From NCBI RefSeq assembly GCF_021869535.1, contig NW_026262734.1, positions 77,066,339 through 77,130,338 on the forward strand: a DNA stretch of 64,000 nt. Direction: 5' to 3'. The notes below the pieces were generated by a model. That model ran no database searches. It saw only the letters and a program-made list of their open reading frames with translations, and was not told the DNA's origin. The position numbers and the translations under genes are program-made. Of the stretch, positions 45,674 to 56,981 are shown in pieces (the stretch's first letter is position 1; each line of letters begins with the position of its first letter). This DNA comes from Mytilus californianus. Taxonomy: Eukaryota > Mollusca > Bivalvia > Mytilida > Mytilidae.

Positions 45674-46875
45674 ATTATTGATCTTTTACTGACTTACAAA
45701 CCGTCAAAAACATAAGAAAAGTACGTAATAAAACACTTGCAGAAACCTTAATCCCCTGAATTGGACCAGTCTAATATATATCTAACTTAAATAGTACTCA
45801 CACTGGTATATACAAATAACCGTTACCGAATTGCATTTGAAACGGACCGATTTAATGGCAGAACATCATTTAATTGTCTATTTATTATCATATTTTATCA
45901 TTTAAATAACAACATAGGATAGTTTTATAAAAAATAAGTGGTTAATTTATATTTTTGAATTCCAACTTTCCTAAATAACGATTTTCATTTTATAAATGAA
46001 TAAATCAAAACCCTATACAGGCCTTCTTTACAACTGACCAATGAATGTTCTCTACAAAAATGTCTTATTATATATATTTCATGTTTTCAATCTGTCAGTA
46101 ATCATGAAACAGATTCGTAAAGGCCAGACCAAATAAAAACAGTAAGTAAACTCTTCCAACAGTAAGTTATTAAACAGCTTGTTTCTCAACTTCTAATCGA
46201 ACAGACCTAGATGCATAAGGTCCTTTACAATATTCAGGTAAATGTTTAATTTGGTCTAGATTCTGTTATTTTTCTACACTAGTTACATGCAAATGCGAAA
46301 TAATTAGTGTTGTCTGTTCAGTCCAATTTATCTATAAATATTATTTTATTTTTTAATAAAAAAAAAAAACTACGCCTTTAAACTTCAATGAATACAATCG
46401 TATTGAATAGCCTAAATGTAAAAACTTTAGCAGCAAGATTTGAGGTTGAAGTGGCTCGATCAAAACGTGTATAGATGAGAAATTTTCATCATTCTTCAAT
46501 TGAATTACAAAGTATTATATGAGAACAAACACTTTTATTTTAGTCGTCCGTCAGTCCCTTTTCACGGCTATAGATGAAGCATAAACACGTCGAAAAACAC
46601 TTTTACCTTTATTAGTTTTATAATCGCCTGACATAATCATATATTATAAATAATCACAAAACGGTAGACATTAAAGAACCATGATAGTAAAGAAGTATTT
46701 TCAAAAATATAATTGTTCAGTTTTGTGGTTAATTGCACAAAATAACATAAACATTTTTGAACTCTTATTCAGTGATAAAAATTGATATTACAGCATTTTA
46801 CAAGATGATGTCTTCGTGTACTATTCAAATGGGATAATTTTTGAAGTTGATTCATTGTTGTTTGCCTCACCTTCA
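45674..46875. other. Non-coding stretch, no recognised feature
   Basis: AT-rich. No supported gene or repeat. Confidence 0.4.
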
Positions 46876-47128
46876 GTGGCAAATATTTCATTCATGTTCA
46901 TGACGGGAACACATTAATTTTAAATATAATAGGAAGGACTTGCAATAGTCGGTCGACAGTAAGGTTGGGCGTAAACTTGAAATACCACTTGATAATGAGA
47001 GTAGATTTAATAAGGATAGAAATTTAGCCTTGCAACAGTTCGCCACAGTGGGACCCCTAAAATAATTGAACCAAGAGTTTTTAATTTGCAGAGAGCGATG
47101 GTCCTCTAAATCTACTCTGATGTCGGCC
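46876..47128 (-). repeat. SINE body, minus orientation
   Basis: The reverse complement aligns with 54330-54590: CGCTCTCTGCAAATTAAAAA, GTTGCAAGGCTAAATTTCTA, and the tail AAATATTTGCCACTG. The 80-codon minus-strand frame here (MADIRVDLEDHRS...) is this repeat, not a gene. Confidence 0.75.
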
Positions 47129-47271
47129 ATCGTTATTTACGTGTAGTTTCAAATATCACATAACGCATCTAATTTAGGTTAGATACTTTCAACTCGCATA
47201 AGTAACGGTGAGAATTCTGTGAAACTGTATTGTTTATTATGCTGGAGTTTTTGGTATGATGTTCTTTGCGA

Positions 47272-47530
47272 CCGCTCTCCTTGATGGTCACGTAAGAGTA
47301 TGTTCGCCTCGAGAGTTGGAGGACTTTGATTCGAATCCCGAACGGGTCAAACAAAGAGTGATTGTTTCCTTCGAACTGTTAGCTTGTGAACTTACACGTT
47401 AAACATCCGTCTCAGTGTGTCGGTCTAGTACAAAGCAGTGTTAATTTTCATATTATATTTCCATTCCATGTATTTGTCCTGAATATTCATTTTATTTGCC
47501 TCTGGACGTCATCCATAATCATTATTTAAT
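47272..47530 (+). mobile_element. tRNA-headed SINE-like sequence
   Basis: A tRNA-like head (GTTCGCCTCGAGAG anticodon-arm-like text, B-box-like GATTCGAATCC at ~47328) is followed by a body and by CCTGAATATTCATTTTATTT and GCCTCTGGACGTCATC. These resemble the 3' tail of the SINE at 54173-54591. Confidence 0.55.
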
Positions 47531-47859
47531 TTACCGTTACTTTACAGTGAAGTGTTTTTCTTCTACTGTTTTATATTACACCTTCTATAATTTTCACCGA
47601 TCGAAATTAAAATGGGCACGTGAAATTTTTCAACCAAACACTTGTTTAAAAACTCCCTGACTCCGTATTATTAAGCCTCATGTTGCGGTTTTGGGCTTTT
47701 TATTATGAATCATAATAGGCTTCTCGCTAATACAAAAATCTGTGTGTTGACTCTTAATGTTTTGATTTATATGTGTCGTTGGGTTGCTGTCGTATTAATG
47801 TATACCTTTAAAATAGTTTTCAAAACCAAAGGATTGATTGGATATAGAAATATTCACAT

Positions 47860-48075
47860 CTTAGGACTTCTCCCGTCCGACAGTATATCTTTGCTAAAAT
47901 TGGGTGCGGCCGTTTGGCCGTTTGGCTGTTCGGATGTATAGATATGCAGCCTCGTTTGGTCGAAATAAAAATATCCGATGCATGTTGTAGTGAGAGTTTC
48001 GCGCTATCTATACGTTAAAGAACCATTTGAATAAATGGTTGAAGGGATATCCGAACTTCGATTGAAATCTCTAAA
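47860..48075 (+). repeat. SINE body fragment
   Basis: GCGGCCGTTTGGCCGTTTGG, ATGCAGCCTCGTTTGGTCGA and GTGAGAGTTTCGCGCTATCT align with GTCCGTTTGGCTGTGCGAG and following text at 54250-54370. Confidence 0.65.
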
Positions 48076-48522
48076 CAACAACAAAGGTCACCTGAATCTT
48101 CAAATAGGTCGCATGGCTGATTTTAACACATCTTTTGCGCCTTTTGCAAGGACAATTGTAGATAAAAAAAACTTTTAATAACAAAACCGATCAGTAAGAC
48201 AATAACTTTAGAATAAACGAAACGGCCAAAATAAGTTGAATCTGATTATAAATTGTTGCCAACCTTTTGTCGTCCGTTTTTGCTTTTATGACAACTTTAC
48301 CAGATATATTATATTATATATAAAAAAATGAAAGAGTAATTTTTTCACCTAAACGAGCCTGACTGCCGTTGTTTTACGCTTCAATATATGAGTTATTGCA
48401 TGTACACAATGTAGATTGTTTTCTGTTCTACTGCCCTCCTCCTAGTTCAGCTGGGTACAATGTAACACCTGATATGGACTACTTTACTAAATGTTAACAA
48501 ACAAATAAATTCAAAGAGAAAG

Positions 48523-48732
48523 ATGCGGAAAGAAATTCTGAAATTTACGCTTAAAAAAAAAACAAATAAAAATAAAATACACAAAAAATGGAAAACTGTT
48601 TTAGACAATTATCAGTTGAGAACTAATGATTATTCATCACTAAATGAAACTGATAAATTGATTGCTCCCGTAATGTCCAGTGGCAAATATATCACGCATA
48701 TTCACGACGAGGTGCAAAGTGGATCGACCTGA
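48523..48732 (+). CDS. Unrecognised 69-codon open frame
   Basis: The ATG at 48523 opens a lysine-rich start (KKKTNKNKIHKKWK) followed by a more protein-like end (NDYSSLNETDKLIAPVMSSG...) and TGA at 48730-48732. No splice or family support. It could be an exon of an unseen gene or chance in AT-rich DNA. Confidence 0.15.
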   Translation: MRKEILKFTLKKKTNKNKIHKKWKTVLDNYQLRTNDYSSLNETDKLIAPVMSSGKYITHIHDEVQSGST

Positions 48733-49191
48733 AGCAAATGATTGATACATTATAAAGATAGAGAGTTTTCTAGAGGTAAAACGTATGCCGTACTAGAATA
48801 AAGTTGAATAAAAATCTTGAGTTAAGCTATTAGCCCCCCTTTTTCTCCACAGAAGACGCACGCCAAAAACAAAACGACATGAATCTACGATCACTAAAGC
48901 CCACTACCATTTAATCAGATATGGACACATTTTTGTAAATAAATTCCTATTGCAGCCCGCATTTCCCTGTTTCGGAAAGGTTTGTGTTTCCACTCAAATA
49001 CCGTCTGATTATTGACCGAAGATATTAAATCAACCAAAAGCACTTTGATTCTCTAAAATTTTGAATTAGGGTATTCCGCTGGCTGTTATTTTCCTTTCCT
49101 ATTATGCCCCCCCCCCACCCTGATTTTAAGAGGGCGTGTCTAATTAGTCATGCACGATTAACTTTTAGTAAATTGAACCTGCAACTTAAAA

Positions 49192-49684
49192 AGTTATCAA
49201 AGGTACCAGGATTATAAATTAATACGCCAGACGCGCGTTTCGTCTACATAAGACTCATCAGTGACGCTCAGATCAAAATAGTAATAAAGCCAAACAAGTA
49301 CAAAGTTGAAGAGCATTGAGGACCCAAATTTCCAAAAAGTTGTTGCCAAATACGGCTAAGGTAATCTATTCCTGGGATAAGAAAATCCTTAGTTTTCGAA
49401 AAATTCAAAGTTTTGTAAACGGAAAATTTATAAAAATGACCATATAATTGATATTCATGTCAACACCGAAATGATGACTACTGGGCTAGTGATACCCTCG
49501 GGGACGAAACGTCCACCAGCAGTGGCATCGACCCAGTGGTGTAAAAAGTTATCAAAGGTACCAGGATTATAATTTAATACGCCAGACGCGCGTTTCGTCT
49601 ACATAAGACTCATCAGTGACGCTCAGATCAAAATAGTTATAAAGCCAAACAAGTACAAAGTTGAAGAGCATTGAGGACCCAAAA
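49192..49684 (+). repeat. Mussel ~355 bp repeat, one and a third units in tandem
   Basis: AGTTATCAAAGGTACCAGGA starts at 49192 and again at 49547 (period 355). The second unit stops at ~49684. Both contain GACGCGCGTTTCGTC, and the first also has GGGACGAAACGTCC near its end. The tandem arrangement shows the shared ends of single copies elsewhere are unit boundaries. Confidence 0.9.
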
Positions 49685-49946
49685 GCTTAAAGACCTACAC
49701 CGGGTTAATAAGTTCGAGGTACAATAAGTAAACAATAGAAATCCTTTGTGTAATGGGATCGTCCCAGGTATCTTAAATAGTTATTTTGCGTTGAATAACA
49801 ATGAAAAATGCACGAACAGGTTTATAAAATGTTGAAATGTACATAGTTTGATATTTTGAATACAGACACTGGAAAAGTTATTTTTAACTATAACTTAGGT
49901 TTGAAAAAAATGTATTTAGACAAAACAAAGCAAATGATAGGTTAAA

Positions 49947-50230
49947 GGGGCACTAGCTGTCAAGTTCATGTTCACCGATTTGACTCAAATTCTCATATTT
50001 GATTTATAACAATGTAAAACATTTATCCTAATTATTAAAAGTCTAAAATAAACAATTTACAGAGCATGGGATCGATAATATGTAGCTTCGTTTCGAGTGT
50101 AATTTAGTCTAGACGCCATCCAATTGGATTTTTCTAGGTCCATTCAATTACATATTATAGATTAAGAATATTTTGACTGAAGATTAACTTGCTTATGTTG
50201 ACCAGTCAAGCTTAAATGGTCATGAGAAAT
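49947..50230 (-). mobile_element. Truncated copy of the GGGACACTAGC-ended element
   Basis: GGGGCACTAGCTGTCAAGTT, directly after TTAAA, begins an inverted copy of the right ~250 bp of 19224-19877 (shared text AAATTCTCATA, ACAATGTAAAACATTTATCC, TTTTTCTAGGTCC). The other end is missing. Confidence 0.65.
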
Positions 50231-50904
50231 GAAAAACGAAAAACAGTTAACTAAACTTTAAACTACATTATCTTTCGTTCGTTTTTCGTTTTTGATATCT
50301 TAAGAAAAGATGAAAGTGTTTTCGTTTCTCGTTATTTATATTATTAGAAACCAAATCCGAATTACGACATTCAAATTACAGTTAACTTTTTAATTATTAT
50401 ACTAGAAAATCATACGTAAATACAAACCATGAAAAAGGCAATGTTATACTTAACCATCGAGTATATAAACTAGTACAAATTGTGCTAAGCTAATTTGACT
50501 TTACGGTTTTGGCTACTTTATTTAGGATACTATGCAAAATAGTTTAAAAAGTAAAATACCCAAAAGTATCGAACTTCAAGAAAAATTCAAATCGGAATAG
50601 TCCTTCATCAAATGAAACACATCAAACGAATGGAAAACAGATGTTAACTTCAAGTCTTTCCAAACTTAAGGTCACGTGTTTATGTAATGAAGGTTTTGAC
50701 ATGTATGTACTTTATATACATTACTTTGTACATAAATCATAAATGTTGTACTGTCGCTTGGTTGAATGTGCCGTTGGTCGACTAATTCATTACGAAATTT
50801 TCCTTCGAGAACTACAAAATGTACTCTCCCGGTAGATATTGCCTCAGTATAGATGTAATTGAAGTTTTATAATTGTTTGTAAAATATGCAGTTCATATAA
50901 CTTT

Positions 50905-51837
50905 TTGATGCTGCTAAACTTACAGATTGAAGATTTAAAGTCAGAAATTAAAACTTTACTTTCAAAAGGTTGTATATCCGCAGTAAATGAAATACCTTGT
51001 GTAGTTAATCCTTTGACTCTTGCTTTTAACAAATCGAGCAAACCAGGTTGGTATTGGATTGTAGAAATATCAATCCTCATTTATTTAAATTTAGATTTAA
51101 ATATGAAGACACAAGGTTAGCAAGGGAAATTTTTCCCCAACATGATTTTCTATATGGTTATGATTTAACGAGTGCTTATCACCATATTGAGATTGTTGAA
51201 TTGCACAGAGAATATTTTGGTTTTGCATGGGAGATAGATGGTTCAATCAGATATTTCGCTTTTAATGTCTTACCATTTGGATTGGCTACAGCTGGTTACA
51301 TATTTACTAAAGGTCTCAGAGAAGTTGTAAAGTATCTCAGATCTAAAGGCACACAAGCTATTATGATTTTAGATGATGGTTTGGGAGGTGGCAAAGATTT
51401 TGAATCTTGTCAAAAAAAGTAGTCAGTTTGTTAAAATTCAACTTGAAAAGTTAGGTTTCCAAATTGCACATGAAAAATGTGTTTGTTATCCATGTCAAAA
51501 ATTGAAATGGTTAGGTTATATTTCGAACACTGAAACTAGTAAAATATTCGTCAGTTCTGAGAGAATTGATAAAGCAGAGCAAACTGTAAACTATATACTT
51601 TCTGAGTTTGGAAAAGGTAAAGTTTTGTTAAAGGCTCGAATTTTAGCGGGCATAGTTGGTAAACTCATAGCAATGCAAATAGTATTTGGTGATCTGGTGA
51701 GACTGAGAACAAGATTTGTATATGCTTGTGTTAACGGTAGAGCAAGCTGGGATGCTACTGTAAAAATCACATCTGAAGTTATTGATGAGTTAGAATTTTG
51801 GAGATTTCTTGCAGAGCAAGGAATAGTAAAGGTGTGA
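50905..51837 (+). pseudogene. DIRS-like reverse transcriptase, two frameshifts
   Basis: Three overlapping frames (50905-51120, 51048-51422, 51373-51837) make one RT reading. Blocks seen: IEDLKSEIKTLLSKGCI; YGYDLTSAYHHIEI (first catalytic Asp); FNVLPFGLATAGYIFTK (the L-P-F-G-L block); MILDDGLGG (active-site I-L-D-D at ~51366-51377, where relatives have Y-L-D-D or V-Y-L-D-D); and the thumb-like LKWLGYISNTETSKIFVS. The blocks match the RT of YR retroelements better than LINE or Gypsy RTs. Each frameshift alone would abolish the enzyme. Confidence 0.85.
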
Positions 51838-52219
51838 ATATAAGCACAGTTGATTTGCACAACAGTTTTGATGTCGATTTGTTTTGTGACGCCTCAGATG
51901 TAGGCTTTGTCGGTTTTTGTTCCACATATGATAGTACCGAAGTATTCGGTAACTGGGTAAGAAATGAACCTTTTGAGAGTTCACTTTGGTGTGAACTTGA
52001 AAGCGTCAAGAGAGTTTTGTATACTCAAGATTCGTGTTGGAGAACAAATTAGTTCGAGTTAACAGTGACAATCAAAATGTTGCACGTATTTTGACGGTCA
52101 GGAGCAGAAATTTGTCACTGCAAAAAACTGCGATTAATATCATAGAATCTTGTGAACAGAAAAACATTTATATTCAGACTCGCTGGGTCCCTCGGGTTCA
52201 GAATGTGTATGCAGATTAA
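51798..52219 (+). pseudogene. DIRS-like RNase H domain
   Basis: VDLFCDASDVGFVGF holds the first Asp of RNase H (D-A-S-D). WCELESVKRVL supplies the Glu, and VNSDNQNVARIL the next Asp. The end reads NVYAD, stop (52217-52219), LSRYTDHDDW; the A-D-x-L-S-R text is the usual close of RNase H in this group, with a stop where Lys or Glu would be. A frame change is needed near 52040. It would degrade the RNA strand during reverse transcription. Confidence 0.78.
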
Positions 52220-52605
52220 CTTAGTCGTTATACAGATCACGATGACTGGTCTTTATACATGAAACATTCAGTTTCTTGAACAACATTTGGGGTCCGTGTA
52301 GCATAAACAGATTTGCCACTCATTACAATACACATTGTTCGCGTTTCAATTAATTCAGTTGTATGGTGCCCAAGAACTGAAGCAGTTGACAGTTTTAGTC
52401 AGTTTTGGGGAAATGACAACATTTGGTTGGTAAACCCACTTTCTTTGGTTGCAAAAACAGTAAACAAAATAATGTTCAATGAACGTGCTAATGGTATTTT
52501 GGTTATACTAGAATAGAAATCGGCGGCACTTTGGCCTTTACTTTGTGCACAAGACAGTTTCAAGAGTTTTGTTTCAGATGCAATTTATCTCACAAATGGC
52601 GAAGT

Positions 52606-52687
52606 TATTTTTGGCCATGACGTTGTCAGTTTGTTTTCGATCTATGAGTTTGACTGTCCCTCTGGTATCTTTCGTCCCTCTTTTATA
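52606..52687 (+). repeat. Dispersed mussel repeat fragment inserted in the retroelement
   Basis: TTTTTGGCCATGACGTTGTC to TCTTTCGTCCCTCTTTTA matches the family at 40405. Retroelement text resumes on the far side. Confidence 0.72.
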
Positions 52688-52753
52688 GTAAAGGGTGCCG
52701 GGAAAAACGTCATTTTCTGATCGCTTTAAATATTATGTTCTAATGATCCATAT

Positions 52754-53397
52754 TTGCGATTTTCAGGTTTAGGACTGAGGCAACATGTTGTGAGTATTGT
52801 AGAGAAGAGTGGTGTAGGATGTTCGGGTGAACTTGGAAAATTAGCAGAAAAGATGTTAGTTTATCTAATTCAGTCTAGAAATGACAATACTGCAAAAAAG
52901 TACTTTGCTAGTTACAATCGTTGGAGATATTTTGCTCAAGGATACGGTTTTAACGAATTACCAGCTGATCCGATTCATGTTTCATTGTTTTTAACATTTT
53001 TGATTGACAAGAATTCATCACCTTGTACTTTAGATTCGATAATTTATGCATTAAAGTGGGTACATGAACTTGATCCTACAAATAACTATTACATACATTC
53101 GTTAGCTCAATCATGTAAAAGATTAAATGGAAAACCAGTCGTAAAGAAAGACCCTGTTAGCTCGGTTATAATACTTGAAATCTGTAAGATTAATGTACGT
53201 AGATTAAAAACTGTAGTTCCTGACTTGAACTGGTTTGCATTCGTTACGTTCTGGTGGTGCTTCTGCAACAGCCAGATCAGAAGTACATGAAAGAGGTATT
53301 AAACGTCATGGAAGATGGAAATCGGATATAAGAAAGGTGGTTACATTGCTGATTCTTTATTTATGAGATTATCAGTATCTAGAAAACTTGGTGTATA
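52754..53397 (+). pseudogene. Tyrosine recombinase with its central catalytic part deleted
   Basis: The N-terminal core-binding domain is intact (LVYLIQSRNDNTAKKYFASY, then FNELPADPIHVSLFLTFLID). After PVSSVIILEICKI the text jumps to the C-terminal box. This is HSLRSGGASATARSE at 53238 (the H-x-x-R of the active site), HGRWKSDIRK, and, after a one-base frameshift, GGYIADSLFMRLSVSRKLGV with the nucleophile Tyr at 53341-53343 and a stop at 53395-53397. The segment carrying the first catalytic Arg, roughly 100 residues in relatives, is missing. Confidence 0.8.
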
Positions 53398-53430
53398 ATT
53401 TGGGCTCTTTTCATCCCTTGCTTTGTGATC

Positions 53431-53553
53431 TCTAGATTACTTTGGGCAGTCGGTAAATTTTTTATTGTTTATTGTATTAATATTATGTATTATAGTGAGA
53501 TTTATGGTATAAATTGCAATGAGATTACATCAGTAATGTGTGTACTTATTATT
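53431..53553 (+). repeat. Direct repeat A, copy 1 (partner 54963-55086)
   Basis: TCTAGATTACTTTGGGCAGT through ATGTATTATAGTGAGATTTA, ~92% alike by eye to 54963-55086. It begins ~34 bp after the recombinase stop. Confidence 0.8.
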
Positions 53554-53879
53554 TTCCGCGTTTCACAGTATATGGGAAAATTATTGTACTATCGTTCCGT
53601 CTGTAATGCTATAAGTGAACCAACACCTGAAGTAGTAATTGTGCGGTAGGGTAGAAACAAAAGGGTCCTGATAACGCCTATCTATAGGTGAAACATATCG
53701 ACCATTAAAACTATTACTTTGCGGTAAAAATATCTGAGTGTTGTTGTCTTTTGTGGCGACATAACGTTCCGTCTGATTAATCATGTGATTAATCACAGGG
53801 TTACATGAACATGTAATAAATGAGCGGGAAATATTCCCGTGGAGTAATCACTCTCTACCCAACACTGATACATTACCAT

Positions 53880-54140
53880 AAAAGCGGGAGGTTTGGTAAG
53901 CCACAAAACCAGGTTCAACCCACCATTTTTTCTGAAAATGTCCTGTACGAAGTCAGGAAAATGGCCATTGTTATATTATAGTTCATTTCTGTGTGTTGCA
54001 TTTTAGTGTTTCTGTTGTGTCGTTGTTCTGCTTTTATATATGTGTTTCCCTTAGTTTTAGTTTGTAACCCGGATTTGTTTTCTCTCAATCGATTTAGGAA
54101 TTTCGAACAGCGGTACACTACTGTTTCCTTTATTTATACA
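53880..54140 (+). repeat. Dispersed mussel repeat (plus copy of 39525-39815)
   Basis: AAAGCGGGAGGTTTGGTAAG, AACCAGGTTCAACCCACCAT and GTTTGTAACCCGGATTTGTT. Confidence 0.78.
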
Positions 54141-54172
54141 GTCAAGTTTCTTAACGATATTTATATATATCG

Positions 54173-54591
54173 CCCCCAAGGGTGACTGGGGAATAGAAGT
54201 ATGGTCACCATTGGTCTTCCTCCAACCGGTAGTAAAACCCGTAAAGTGGGGCGTCCGTTTGGCTGTGCGAGATGTACAAATTTTCAGCCACGTCCGGTCA
54301 GAATGGGGACGTTAAATCCGATGCCTCGTGTAAAGAGAGTGCCACGCTCTTTGCACGTTAAGAACCCTTGCAACAACTCTTTGAGGGGTCCGTAGGTGAC
54401 CTGTTGCAAGGCTAAATTTCTGTCCCTATCCAATGTACCCTTCAATTCCCGTGGCAGTCTAAATTTCTCCGACCTTAATCCCTTAATCTATTACAGAACC
54501 TACCTATTGTATTTATTGTGAACTTGTTCTCGTCCTGAATATGCATGAAATATTTGCCACTGGAGTTAAGCAACTAACAATCAATCAATCA
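54173..54591 (+). mobile_element. SINE with 13 bp target-site duplication and (AATC)n tail
   Basis: TTTATATATATCG occurs immediately before (54160-54172) and after (54592-54604) a 419 bp element ending CAATCAATCAATCA. The body contains GTCCGTTTGGCTGTGCGAG and CATGAAATATTTGCCACTGG. This is typical target-primed retrotransposition by a LINE machinery. Body relatives lie at 46876 (-) and 47860 (+). Confidence 0.85.
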
Positions 54592-54962
54592 TTTATATAT
54601 ATCGTTTCTCTACAATATTCCAGAGCTCGATTTTTATTATGTTTGTGCAATGTATTTGCTCATGTATGAACTTTACGATTTTTGCTGAATGTACTGATGC
54701 AAATAATACAGGGTTATTTTAATTTCATGTTGTCCCCTTCATAATATTTTGTTGTTGTTATCATTTGTCATATCTTAAAGTATACTGTCCAAGTATGACT
54801 CCGGAAACGGTCTTTCGAGCAAAGGATTTGGACACAGGTTTCCGACATTTGATAATTTATTATTAATTACAGCACAGTAATTTATGTTTTATGGTTATAG
54901 CACACATGCTGTTATATTTCACATGCTATCATTTTTATTTATTCGTAATAAATCCAATGTCC

Positions 54963-55086
54963 TCTAGATTACATTGGGCAGTCGGCAAATATATATTTGT
55001 TTACTGTATTAATATTATGTATTATAGTGAGATTTATGGTATAAATTGCAATGAGAGTACATCAGTAAAGTGTGTACACATTATTA
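54963..55086 (+). repeat. Direct repeat A, copy 2
   Basis: Partner of 53431-53553, ~1.53 kb downstream. The interval holds later insertions (53880-54140 and 54173-54591). Confidence 0.8.
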
Positions 55087-55639
55087 ATGCAGTTGATCAA
55101 TTTCTATGTTATGAAATATCAGTGTCAAAGATGCCAATATACCATGATTACATTTGTATACGTCATACACCTTAAACCGACTCAGTTCAATTGTTGTTGC
55201 AACAATCCCGTCAAGTTTATATCGAAAGTTGCTTCATAGTATGATACTTATTACCTAATCTGTACTGGCCATGATTTACACGATTGGATTTGTTTTCATT
55301 GATTTAAATCGTTTGTTGCAATGGTATTGTCAATTAGTTTGACTTATGAGACTTAAATTTTTCTTGGTATCTTCTGGCTGTTTGTTTTCTCTACTATTGA
55401 TTTCCTATTGTCTCAACGGTATATCCCGTTTTTTAAATTCTATCGATAAGGAAAGAACTATTAGGGAAAGGTGGACTTTGACAATTTTGAATGTACACTT
55501 GTTTATACAAAAGAGGAGATTTCAAATAAGTCAAATATAAAATAGTTCAAGAGACGTTGATATAACCAATACGGCATTCAACTATTACAAAACTCCATAG
55601 TATGATACTGTTTAGTCAGATATAAAAGGCAGCGACATA

Positions 55640-55870
55640 AAGAATGTGAAACAATTCAATTGAAAAATCTAACAGTGTAGTACATGAGAATACAATTTAC
55701 GATACTCAGATATGACAGACATGAACTAGTGACAAACACTGAATTACAGGCTTCTGACTTAGGAAAGGCATATAAGGAATGTTACGGGGTTAGCATGTTT
55801 GTGTGCGCTCAACCCTCCCAAAACCTTGGTCAGTATCGTAACACCCCAACATAAGTAAAATCCACAAAAA
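55640..55870 (-). repeat. Dispersed mussel repeat (minus copy of the 38028/56560 family)
   Basis: CACTGAATTACAGGCTTCTG and GTTTGTGTGCGCTCAACCCT are the reverse complement of text around 38290-38380 and 56640-56730. Confidence 0.7.
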
Positions 55871-56559
55871 TGTTTTGAATGGCTTCAATAAATATATCAT
55901 TAGGAAGCAAATGACAACACAGGAGAACTCGCATTTCACATCCAACAGATTTAGTATAAAGACATCATAAACAATCTCAGGAACGTTAGATCCCTTTTGT
56001 TTTTTTGTAGCTTATTTAAAATATTTATCATCCCTGATTTTCATTTTGTCGGGATGTTTTTTGCTAAATGAGAAAAAGGGCTTTGGTTGCACCAATAGCA
56101 GAAAGTATGATTTTCCTTTTGCAATCTTTTGACGTGTTTATTGATAAATAAAGGGAACAGTAGTATACTGGTGTTCAAAAGTCATAAATCGATTTAGAGA
56201 ATATAAATCAAAGGGGTTAACAAAGGAACAACAGGAATACTGAAGTGGAACAAAAAAAAAACCGCCAACATACATACAAACAAACTATTTGATAACAACT
56301 GTCATATTCCTGACAGGACATTTAATTCAAAATTGACTGAGTAAATGTAAAGCATTTATAAAATAAATATCGATTGATTCACTAAGGAATACAGGTTATA
56401 GTCCAGAAAAATTGTATATGACACAATAATACAATACATTATAATTCAAGCATCAACCATTTATGTCTGTATTTCATAGAATGATTAAAACAAATGAACA
56501 TTTACATTGTGTCATAGATCAAATTTATTCGTTCAGTGTATATTCACTTGTGTTAATAT

Positions 56560-56981
56560 GTATTTTGATTGAGTTAAGCCATTTCAATTGGTATTTCATA
56601 GTGTGTTTTTCTACGTTGTGATGTTACACTATTGTTTCAGGTAAGGATGAAGGTTGGTACCTATTAAAACATTTAATCCGCTGCATTTCTTTGCACCTGT
56701 CCTAAGTCAGGAACCTGATGTTCAGTGGTTGTCGTTTGTTGATGTGGTTCATAAGTGTTTCTCGTTTCTCGTTTTTTATACAGAGATTAGACCGTTGGTT
56801 TTGCCCGTTTGAATAGTTTTACACTAGTCATTTGTGGGGCCCATAATAGCTGAGGTTCGGTTTGAGCCAAGGCTCCGTGTTGAAGACAGGATTTTGATCT
56901 TACGGGGTTTACTTTTACAAATTGTGACATGGATGGAGAGTTGTCTCATTGGCACTCATTCCACATCTTCGTATCTCTATT
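56560..56981 (+). repeat. Dispersed mussel repeat (plus copy)
   Basis: GAACCTGATGTTCAGTGGTT, GTCGTTTGTTGATGTGGTTC and the end GAGAGTTGTCTCATTGGCAC. Same family as 38028-38601. Confidence 0.78.

Larger units (their letters stand above)
50905..53397 (+). mobile_element. DIRS-like tyrosine-recombinase retroelement, broken
   Basis: Order RT, RNase H, tyrosine recombinase on one strand, as in DIRS/Ngaro-type elements. These reverse-transcribe RNA and integrate circular DNA by recombinase instead of integrase. There are frameshifts in RT, a stop at the RNase H end, a repeat inserted at 52606-52687 and an internal deletion in the recombinase. No gag-like frame was seen upstream; 50231-50904 is not recognisable, so the 5' end is lost or unassigned. 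Downstream a ~124 bp direct repeat (53431 and 54963) may be a terminal repeat. Confidence 0.85.

Noticed and set aside
46888..47130. 80-codon minus-strand frame starting MADIRVDLEDHRS, which looks like a gene start
   Set aside because: It aligns with the SINE body at 54330-54590, including shared non-coding text, so it is repeat-derived.
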